8,943 nucleotides of DNA from Planctomycetaceae bacterium. Its GTDB lineage: Bacteria > Planctomycetota > Planctomycetia > Pirellulales > Thermoguttaceae. A program made the translations under genes and the position numbers. This document shows positions 1 to 6,400 of this stretch, one piece after another; positions within the stretch are counted from its first letter, which is position 1; each line of letters begins with the position of its first letter. The notes under the pieces were generated by a model that was not told where the DNA came from, did not search any database, and saw only the letters and a list, made by a program, of their open reading frames with translations. The stretch lies in NCBI GenBank assembly GCA_031278315.1, contig JAITKS010000092.1, positions 1 through 8,943 on the forward strand, written 5' to 3'.

Positions 1-75
1 CAAACGCTGCAAGATACAAAATTTCAAGACGTCATTAAAAATCATAATATCAAATTGACCGGATTTTCAAATTAA
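1..75 (+). CDS. C-terminal fragment of an unidentified protein (partial, runs off left edge)
   Basis: Frame 1 is open from the window edge for 24 codons and stops at TAA (73-75). The encoded tail ends in IKLTGFSN. The other two plus frames stop at 57 and 36. After the stop the sequence turns into AT-rich, repeat-bearing spacer, which fits a gene end. I do not recognise the protein and 24 residues are too few to assign a family. A short minus-strand frame starting at an ATG on 45 is also open to the edge, so the strand is not certain. Confidence 0.35.
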   Translation, partial: QTLQDTKFQDVIKNHNIKLTGFSN

Positions 76-100
76 ATTCGGAATTTTTGTTTTAAGTTTT

Positions 101-129
101 AAACACGAAATACACGAAATACACGAAAC
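101..129 (+). repeat. 9-bp tandem repeat, ACACGAAAT type, about 3 copies
   Basis: Three consecutive 9-mers of the form AAACACGAA / ATACACGAA / ATACACGAA are seen directly. A T-rich run with TTTTTGTTTTAAG precedes them. Related arrays occur at 2465-2490, 2511-2538 (inverted), 2594-2614 and 8636-8668, so this is a dispersed spacer repeat and not a local accident. Confidence 0.85.
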
Positions 130-191
130 TTATTTTTGTTAATGATTCGAACTTATAATCCGTGATAATTTCCGCATACGAACTAAACTAT

Positions 192-234
192 TATCCTGTA
201 AATCCTGTAATCCTGTAATCCTGTTTATCCTGTC
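192..234 (+). repeat. 8/9-bp tandem repeat, ATCCTGTAA type, 5 copies
   Basis: The core TCCTGT occurs five times (194, 203, 211, 219, 228) with spacings of 9, 8, 8 and 9 bp. A run of seven A residues follows. On the minus strand it reads as TTTTTTTGACAGGAT followed by repeated ACAGGAT units. It lies downstream of the antiporter stop, between two genes that converge here. It has no dyad symmetry, so it does not look like a terminator. Confidence 0.85.
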
Positions 235-288
235 AAAAAAATATTCCTCTGATTTATTACGATACATTTAATTAATTCCTCATGAAAA

Positions 289-2187
289 TTACAGGAAAAT
301 CAATGTCATTACAATCATTACTGGCAGTAATATTAAACAGCTATAAAACATATAACCTAAAAAGCTCGGCATTTTAATTCCTGATTGTTCTGCAATTGCT
401 TTTACCATGAAATTAGGTCCATTTCCAATATACGTCATCGCTCCCATAAATACAGAACCTACAGATACAGCAACTAAAAGTCTAAAATCTATAAATCCGT
501 TGCCTCCTACATTGACAAGTTCACCTTTGTTTAATTTGGTTTGCCAATCAGTTTCTTTCCATTCATTTTTTTTGAAATCAATTTCTTTGTCCGGCGATAA
601 TGATTTCGCAATTTCAAAAAATACAACATAAGTCGGTGCATTGTCCAAAACAGAACTTAACGAACCCGTTGACCAAAAAAATAATTTCGTTTTCTCAATT
701 CCTAATTTTGATTCAGCCTTGCTCACAATCGCCCGGCTTTCTACGTTCAATATTTGAAGCGGAGCTTGCATACAAATGAAAATTCCAAAAAATAGCGCCG
801 CTACTTCGCCAATCGCCAAGAAATTAAAACCGTTTTTATTTCTTATAATTCGCCCTCCGCAAATTAACGATATTGCACATAAAGCAAGTTGAACCGTTTC
901 ACGCAAAAAATACCACGGATGCCAGTCAGTAAACGGAAAAGCTTTGCTCGGAGCTAAAAACGCAACCGCAAAAACTACACCCAATAAAAGAGGTAAATTA
1001 AGAATAAGTCCCGAAAAACTTAAATTAGTTTTATTTGCTAAATCTTTCAGCTTGCTCTCTTGCGATTCACGCGGATAAAACCAAAATTTATCCCATAAGA
1101 AAAATAAACCAATCAATACTAAATTCACAAATGCCCATTCACGCCACAAGTTAAGAGTCCAAGTAAACTCTACACCTTTCAAATACCCTAGAAAAAGCGG
1201 CGGATCACCAAGAGGCGTAAGACATCCGCCGCAATTACATACACAAAAAATAAAAAATAATATCGTATGAACTTTGTAACGCCGTTCTTTGTTCGTTTCA
1301 ATTAAGAGTCTAATTAGAAGCATTGCTGCTCCTGTTGTTCCTATCAAACTCGCCAACGCCGAACCAATAAATAATATCAGTGAGTTGATAAAAGGACTCG
1401 CCGCAAGATTACCGCCTATCCGTATTCCGCCTGTTATCGTAAATAAAGAAAATAACAAAACAATAAAAGGTATAAACTCGTCAACTATGGCATTGATAAA
1501 AACCGCAGACATCACCGAAAAACCTCCCCAAAAATTTCCTTCACGATTAGATTCAACAAAACGATGCGAAGGCCAATGCAACTCAACCGGAAAATCACAA
1601 GCGAAAAAATAATAAAGAAGAGTTAAAAATCCAAGCGACGCTGAAATCAAAAATTTATTCAAATTACTTTCCCAAAAACGCTCAGCTGAACGAATAAGAG
1701 GTAAAAACGCAATACACAATAACAATGTCGCAAAAGGTAATACCATATAATAAGGCGGATGACGTAATTGACCGCCTTCATTAACGTGACCATTACTGCG
1801 GCCATGACCATTATTGTTACTATTATCATGTTCGAGCAATTCTGTAGTCTTTTCTGAATTATCGATATTGGGATTAATATTATTGCCGTGATCGTTACTG
1901 CTATTGTTACTGTTACCGTGTTCAGAATCGTGTGAGATTGATTCGGAATGATTTGAATCTGTAATTTGTTTTGTCCATTTTTGAGGGAGACCCAGCAAAA
2001 CGAGATAAGTATAAAAAGCCAAAATTAAAATCAAAAAAATTGCAACAGGAACGATCAATTTTGTTGGTTGAGGTTCATGATGATGTTCCTGTGTTTGCTT
2101 ATTTGATTGAGTTAATTTTGACTCTGATACATTTGAATCTGTTGAAGATAGGTCATTTTGATTTTGTTGTTTGTTAGTATTTGGCAT
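289..2187 (-). CDS. NhaD/CitMHS-like sodium:proton antiporter with a His/Asn-rich N-terminal extension
   Basis: This is a polytopic inner-membrane protein of 632 residues. Motifs visible in order are GTTGAAMLLIR (283-293), CGGCLTPLGDPPLFLGYLKG (319-338), SSVLDNAPTY (511-520) and TYIGNGPNFMVKAIAE (585-600). The paired transporter loops with GDPP and DNAPT/GNGPN signatures are those of ion-transporter-superfamily antiporters usually annotated as sodium:proton antiporter or putative citrate transporter. The expected role is Na+/H+ exchange at the cytoplasmic membrane; the exact ion is inferred. The usual core seems to start near residue 147 (MVLPFATLLLCIAFLPLI). Before it lie a hydrophilic start with HHH (35-37), one extra membrane segment (about 44-67), and a 75-residue loop rich in Asn, Ser, Asp and His (71-145). 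The ATG at 2187 is the only ATG before residue 148 and has no clear Shine-Dalgarno sequence. The gene stands alone, divergent from the flagellin gene. Confidence 0.85.
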   Translation of the reverse strand: MPNTNKQQNQNDLSSTDSNVSESKLTQSNKQTQEHHHEPQPTKLIVPVAIFLILILAFYTYLVLLGLPQKWTKQITDSNHSESISHDSEHGNSNNSSNDHGNNINPNIDNSEKTTELLEHDNSNNNGHGRSNGHVNEGGQLRHPPYYMVLPFATLLLCIAFLPLIRSAERFWESNLNKFLISASLGFLTLLYYFFACDFPVELHWPSHRFVESNREGNFWGGFSVMSAVFINAIVDEFIPFIVLLFSLFTITGGIRIGGNLAASPFINSLILFIGSALASLIGTTGAAMLLIRLLIETNKERRYKVHTILFFIFCVCNCGGCLTPLGDPPLFLGYLKGVEFTWTLNLWREWAFVNLVLIGLFFLWDKFWFYPRESQESKLKDLANKTNLSFSGLILNLPLLLGVVFAVAFLAPSKAFPFTDWHPWYFLRETVQLALCAISLICGGRIIRNKNGFNFLAIGEVAALFFGIFICMQAPLQILNVESRAIVSKAESKLGIEKTKLFFWSTGSLSSVLDNAPTYVVFFEIAKSLSPDKEIDFKKNEWKETDWQTKLNKGELVNVGGNGFIDFRLLVAVSVGSVFMGAMTYIGNGPNFMVKAIAEQSGIKMPSFLGYMFYSCLILLPVMIVMTLIFL

Positions 2188-2198
2188 GATTGGTTGAT

Positions 2199-2229
2199 AT
2201 TATATTGTCCGTATTTAATTTTGGACAAT
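2199..2229 (-). promoter_or_regulatory. Candidate sigma70-type promoter with overlapping dyad for the antiporter gene
   Basis: Read on the minus strand, TTGTCC (2228-2223, 4 of 6 matches to the -35 box) is followed after 18 bp by a perfect TATAAT (2204-2199). The 7-bp inverted repeat ATTGTCC-N12-GGACAAT (2204-2210 and 2223-2229) overlaps the -35 box and touches the -10 edge, as a repressor operator would. This promoter would leave a leader of only about 5 nt before the ATG at 2187, consistent with the missing Shine-Dalgarno sequence. In such AT-rich DNA a chance TATAAT is common, so this is tentative. Confidence 0.35.
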
Positions 2230-2464
2230 TGTAAAATTGTTTTTTAAGATTTGCTGTATCATTTGTAGTTTTAATTTCGATCGGCATTTTACCTGCGATG
2301 CAACAAAAAAATTACATTGCAGAACCAATTGTGTTATTCTTTTCAATCGCAAAGAATCGAAAATATTACCATCAGTCGATTTTCTGTCAACTAGATGCAA
2401 TCAGTAAAACCAAAATTATTTGTGTTGTAATATTTCAACAGAATTTTTATTTTTTTGAGATCAT

Positions 2465-2538
2465 GAAACACACGAAATCACGAAATAAACAAAAATTATC
2501 TAAAGAACCTTTCATGTTTTTTGTATATTTTCGTGTTA
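2465..2538. repeat. Inverted pair of CACGAAA-type repeat arrays
   Basis: A plus-strand array (2465-2490) has AAACACACGAAAT and CACGAAAT units. A minus-strand array (2511-2538) reads, on its own strand, as AACACGAAA / ATATACAAA / AAACATGAA, again in 9-bp steps. The two arms face each other across about 20 bp and could pair imperfectly into a long A/T-rich hairpin. They belong to the same family as 101-129, 2594-2614 and 8636-8668. Confidence 0.7.
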
Positions 2539-2593
2539 GAAAAAAGTAATACATCAGTGGAAATTTTTGTTTTTCAAATTTTTGTAAATTTTT

Positions 2594-2614
2594 AAACATG
2601 AAATACACGAAAAA
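2594..2614 (+). repeat. 9-bp tandem repeat, CACGAAA type, 2 copies
   Basis: AAACATGAA and ATACACGAA lie in tandem, followed by A residues. They are preceded by GGAAATTTTTGTTTTTC, which resembles the sequence before the array at 101-129 (GGAATTTTTGTTTTAAG). The resemblance suggests the two loci share more than the 9-mers. Confidence 0.7.
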
Positions 2615-2631
2615 GAGCTAACTATCAAGAA

Positions 2632-2678
2632 GTCCCGCTAGGGACGACTCTTTATTAACCGTATGCTTTAGCTTACGG
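2632..2678. repeat. Pair of short GC-rich hairpins (REP-like)
   Basis: Hairpin 1 is GTCCC-GCTA-GGGAC (2632-2645). Hairpin 2 is CCGTA (2659-2663) with TACGG (2674-2678), separated from an inner GC-TTTA-GC (2665-2672) by a T-T mismatch. Neither is followed by a T run on either strand, so they are not classical terminators. The GC-rich stems stand out from the AT-rich surroundings. They lie inside the 2547-2700 element. Confidence 0.65.
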
Positions 2679-2862
2679 ATCACGCTTCACTGATATATTA
2701 TTTGCGGTTTTAAAATTTCTTTATGAGATAATTCCCTATAATCTTTGTTTTTGTTTTATATTTCCTAAATTCCCGATTTTCTCGTAATGACGGTTATTTT
2801 TACTGTAACTTCTTTACTTTTTTTCTGAAACGATAATTACTATTTATCTTTGTTTATTTTAT

Positions 2863-3060
2863 CTATTTTATCTTATCGTAATAATGCGTAGTTTTAGAGT
2901 AATTGTTGCTATACATCTGAACAAAATATTCAACATTATTGAAATTTACAGATAAATAGATTCGATTATTTATAGCGGAATAATAGTTTGTTCCGTCATC
3001 TTCGTAAAAATCACAACAATAAATACAACTCAAATAATCAACAAAATATTTCCATCGCAT
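2863..3060 (-). CDS. Doubtful small hypothetical protein (65 aa)
   Basis: An ATG at 3060 opens 65 codons ending at TAG (2865-2863). The product is rich in Tyr, Asn and Phe (for example NNVEYFVQMYSNNYSK). It has four cysteines if those near residues 12-16 are counted with any others, but no motif I recognise. There is no clear Shine-Dalgarno sequence before the ATG. The upstream DNA is a T/G-rich repeat on this strand. Codon choice is not absurd, so a real small or decaying gene cannot be excluded, but a chance ORF in AT-rich spacer is at least as likely. Confidence 0.2.
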   Translation of the reverse strand: MRWKYFVDYLSCIYCCDFYEDDGTNYYSAINNRIYLSVNFNNVEYFVQMYSNNYSKTTHYYDKIK

Positions 3061-3107
3061 ATATCAGATACAAATCACAACACTAACATCAAAACCAACA
3101 ACAAATC

Positions 3108-3200
3108 AAAACTGATAACAACAGATCAAAAACTTTCAATAGACCAAAACTAATAACACACAGATCAAAAACTTTCAACAGACCAAAAGATTTCAACAGA
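3108..3200 (+). repeat. 38/39-bp A/C-rich tandem repeat upstream of flagellin
   Basis: Unit 1 (3108-3145) and unit 2 (3146-3184) share the core CAGATCAAAAACTTTCAA, followed by YAGACC; within the 29-bp core (3121-3149 and 3160-3188) there is one mismatch. A truncated third unit (AAAAGATTTCAACAGA) follows at 3185-3200. The plus strand is almost free of G. Its position 225-320 bp before the flagellin start suits an upstream regulatory region or an unstructured leader, but neither can be proven from sequence. Confidence 0.8.
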
Positions 3201-3245
3201 ATTTAACTTTTTCATAATCAATATAACAATAATATATCAACCTAA

Positions 3246-3428
3246 ATGTTTCGTACTATGAATTTCGGCGAAATAAAATCATGTTTCATTAAAAACGGTC
3301 TCCTAAGAATTAATCATGAATCCCGCCCGGACAATTTAAGTATGAGCAGCTTAACACTACCGAAGTACATTGGTAACCCAATGGAGTTGTTTAAATTATA
3401 CCCGTATCGTAAGGAGAATATCTCGTGA
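3246..3428 (+). CDS. Possible leader ORF (60 aa) overlapping the flagellin start by GTGA
   Basis: An ATG at 3246 opens 60 codons, and its TGA (3426-3428) overlaps the flagellin GTG start (3425-3427). This four-base junction is typical of translational coupling. The product (starting MFRTMNFGEIKSCF) matches no family I know and shows no signal peptide or membrane segment. There is no Shine-Dalgarno sequence before its ATG. Codon use resembles the neighbouring genes and the stretch is less AT-rich than the spacer before it. It may be a regulatory upstream ORF or simply an open frame inside the flagellin 5' untranslated leader. I lean slightly to the latter. Confidence 0.25.
   Translation: MFRTMNFGEIKSCFIKNGLLRINHESRPDNLSMSSLTLPKYIGNPMELFKLYPYRKENIS
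3368..3385 (+). promoter_or_regulatory. Leader hairpin with adjacent GGA, possible CsrA-type site
   Basis: CATTGG-TAAC-CCAATG (3368-3383) is a perfect 6-bp stem with a 4-nt loop, immediately followed by GA, giving ATGGA. A second A-N-GGA motif, AAGGA (3411-3415), is the flagellin Shine-Dalgarno sequence itself. Paired ANGGA sites with one on the Shine-Dalgarno are how CsrA represses flagellin translation in Bacillus and others. Applying this here is inference, and the first GGA is next to a stem, not in a loop. Confidence 0.25.
3411..3416 (+). promoter_or_regulatory. Shine-Dalgarno sequence fixing the flagellin GTG start
   Basis: AAGGAG lies 8 nt before GTG at 3425. The next in-frame ATG (3455, residue 11) lies inside the conserved N-terminal helix and has no such site. 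The Shine-Dalgarno and the family's usual beginning (MTRI.TN) together support the GTG start. Confidence 0.85.
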
Positions 3429-6400
3429 CCAGGATTTATACTAATGTTCCATCCATGACAGCACGCACAAGTTTGACCGCTAATCTTGGGTCGTTGCAAA
3501 CGTCCTTGGAACGATTAAGTACTGGATTTCGGATAAATAGCGGAAAAGATGATCCCGCTGGATTGATCGCAAGCGAAATATTGCGTTCAGATATAACCGG
3601 TATCAAAAAAGCAGTTCAAAATACTGAACGCGCTAATATGATGATCGCTACGGCTGATTCTGCATTAAATCAAGTAACAAGTCTTTTGAACACGATTCGC
3701 GGTCTTATCACCGAAGCAGCCAGCACCGGCACAATGAGCGCAGAGATGATCGCCGCAAATCAACTCGAAATAGACAAATCCCTCGACGCTATCGACCGAA
3801 TCGCATCACAAACAACATTCATGGGACAAAAATTACTCGACGGCTCTCTTAGCTTTGACTTGCAAGGCGTCAACCGTAACGATATTAATGGATTAGAAGT
3901 TAATCAAGTAACATTCGGCGCAACGAAATCACCTGTGAATGTCAATGTAGCAGTTCGTGAAGCTGCGGCTAAAGCAACACTTTATTATCAGAATCCGGCT
4001 GTTTCCGAAGATATCGCCCTGACTTGGGGCGGTAACTACGGCTACCAAACAGAAACATTTTCTCGCGGTGCTACCGTAAAAGAAATCGCAGAACGAGTCA
4101 ACGCCGTATCTGATTCAACAGGTGTTACAGCACAAGTCGGCTCCGATGCAATTCAAGGTACAATTATAACAAGCAGTCTCGGAACAAATAACGATATTAT
4201 TATCACAGCAGGAACCGCAGGTACAAACGCAGGAAATATCGAAATAAAATATCTCAAAGGTGATTCAAAAGGTATCCGTGTCGAATATCAAGAGCCAATC
4301 GAAGAAGGCGCACCGGCGAAAATGATCGTCTATCTACAAACCTCCGAAGAAATCGCAGCTTTAGCAGACGATATCGATACTACCGCCGGAGTACACGATA
4401 ACAACGCTTTACGTTTCATCGCAAATATAAAAGGCTCACAATACAATAACTCAAGCATACAATATGTTGACGGAAATTTCACACAAGCAGCATTCGGAAG
4501 CGAAAATACAAATCCAACCGAGCAAGCCGGCATGCCATACGCTTACTACAATGATAATGCAACAACAGCAAAAGCGTTATTCGGTGATATAAACGGTTTG
4601 TCGAATTTTAGTTCGTTGGCAGGTACCGGCAACTATTTTACAATTCAATCTAAAGCGGCAGGAATTGATTATAACAATACAGCAATTACATTTCTTTCAA
4701 GTACACCGGGCAGCGGTCCTATTCCCGCAGGAAAAAAAGCTGCCGCACAATACAACGCCGAAACTAAACAACTACAAATTTACGTCGATACAACAGGAGG
4801 AGCAACTTTACAAGATGTAAAAGACGCCTTGCAATTAGAAGGTCATTTTGAGTTATCGCCATCCGATACGAGTATTTTATCTAATGCGGTTACAGCTGTT
4901 GATGTTTACAGTTCAGCAAGTCCATTTAATCCGCTTGCTCCTTCTACAACTGTTTCCGGTTACAGTAACACACACAATAGCGGCGGTGACACCGGTACGT
5001 TGTTTATCGTCCTGCCAACAGACGGACAAATTGAAACATATTCAGAAGGTACGGTTCCTGGTTGTACTACAGATGCTCTTGATAACAAAGATACAACCGA
5101 TCCTAAAACATATTACCTCAAGAGCCAAGACTCAAGTTGGGATAGTTATACAATTAATTTCGCAAAAGCCGGTAGCGGTAGCGGTAGTAATACAGCAAGT
5201 GTTAGTATATCTGGAAATACAATTACAGTCACAATTGACGGAGACGTAAGTTACGACGACATTCTTACTGCATTGAATGGCAGTTGGACAAGTAAACCGG
5301 CAGGTTTAAGTAATTTAGTTTGGTCAGATTCAAAAGGCGTTCCTGTAACGCCGGCTTCCTCCGACAAAATAAGCGATACTAATGCTGATAATCAATCGTT
5401 GGATTTTGCAGACACAGCGACTCGTGCCATAACAGCGAATGATATATTAAAATTGTTTAATCTTAATTCACAGACGGGAACACATTTGATTTCATCGAAA
5501 GGCAGCGAGCGGGCGGCAAGTTTGTTTTCGGTTGAGCGGACAGCAGATAACGATGGTACGGGACAAATCAATGCTTGGAGTTATCTTGTATCAGGCGGTG
5601 ATACGCCAGCGGATCCAAGTGATGATGTTTATGCGCGGACAACGACATCTTTTAGCAAGATATTTAAGAATGGTCAGAGCGGCGGCGAAATAGTAACGAC
5701 CGCAGCCGAGCTTGTAACGGCATTGAATAATTCGGCTTATTGGGGTCAAAGTATGTGTCCAGAGATGTTGGCGGAACTTGCGGACTACAACAGCCGCGGC
5801 GAATATTTTGACGTAACAACACCTCCGCCGTTATTAGTTCGTCTTGCTCCGGGCAATCATGGTTTGTTTACGGTCAGTTCATTTGAGGAAGTTGCGTATT
5901 ACGGTGATCCGAATGACGGTACGGCGTTACAATTTCTTGGCGAGGAAAATTCGCCTGATATTCGTTTTGTCGCCGATTCTTCTATAGATAAAATTTATGT
6001 AGAACGGACGACAGTACCTGATACAATTGATTTTGCTCAAGCTGTTTTATCTGCTACGAATCAAAGTGCTAGTTTGATAATTGCGGCTAATCAGAAAGGC
6101 GAAAATTATGATGATATTCAAATTGTATTCAAGCGGGTTAGCGAATCCGTTCAATCGGCAGCGTCGATAGATCGTGCAGACGGCTGGGTTGAATATGATC
6201 CGGGAGTTTCTAGGGCAGAGGCACAAGTTACTTTCAAAGCAACAGACGGTACTGATATTGCAAACAGTGCGTTTTTTATCACCGCAACTGAAAGAGGCGA
6301 TCTGTACAATAATGTTGACGCCGTTATGACTTTGGCGGATGCACAATCTGAAGATGTAAAAGTTACATTTGATACTAAAAGCAATCAGTTACGAATTTCC

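Larger units (their letters stand above)
2547..2700. mobile_element. 154-bp MITE-like element bounded by inverted termini
   Basis: The left end is TAATACATCAGTGGAA (2547-2562, plus). The right end is the reverse complement of TAATATATCAGTGAA (2686-2700). The same 15-mer bounds the segment 8380-8801 in the same inward-facing arrangement. Inside are T-rich sequence, a CACGAAA-type array (2594-2614) and two small hairpins (2632-2678). No protein is encoded. Both ends begin with TA, which could be a TA target duplication as made by IS630/Tc1-type transposases; that is inference. It could also be a palindromic repeat spread by another route. Confidence 0.5.
2188..3424. other. Long divergent spacer between antiporter and flagellin genes
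   Basis: About 1.24 kb without a convincing conserved gene. Positions 2205-2460 show nothing beyond the promoter region and a small A/T hairpin (ACAATT-GTAA-AATTGT at 2225-2240 followed by T residues). Positions 2465-2700 are repeats. Positions 2701-2862 are T-rich without recognisable structure. Positions 2863-3060 carry a doubtful minus-strand ORF. Positions 3065-3205 are strongly A/C-rich on the plus strand and G-poor, with a tandem repeat. Positions 3246-3424 look like a flagellin leader, possibly translated. Confidence 0.7.

Noticed and set aside
192..234. CRISPR array
   Set aside because: Repeat unit is only 8-9 bp with no spacers of 25-40 bp, and there are no cas genes; the same holds for the other tandem arrays.
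1289..1612. Plus-strand 107-codon ORF
   Set aside because: It is the antisense shadow of the antiporter gene, whose minus-strand frame shows clear family motifs.
2215..2400. Minus-strand 61-codon ORF just upstream of the antiporter
   Set aside because: It overlaps the antiporter promoter candidate and dyad, and the product has no recognisable features; a chance frame is more likely.
2298..2549. Plus-strand 83-codon ORF
   Set aside because: It runs through the CACGAAA repeat array and its encoded residues there are just translated repeat (KHTKSRNKQK). There is no ribosome binding site and no recognisable domain.
2826..2838. Sigma28-like -10 box (CGATAA) for the flagellin gene
   Set aside because: It is nearly 600 bp from the flagellin start, and no matching TAAA box at the right spacing was found. 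No convincing sigma28 or sigma54 promoter was seen nearer either.
3058..3067. Extra copy of the 15-bp terminus (ATATATCAG)
   Set aside because: Only nine bases match and the diagnostic TGAA is missing; chance match in AT-rich DNA.
4848..5249. Plus-strand 133-codon ORF inside the flagellin gene
   Set aside because: It is an out-of-frame shadow. The flagellin frame is open throughout and carries the recurring modules.
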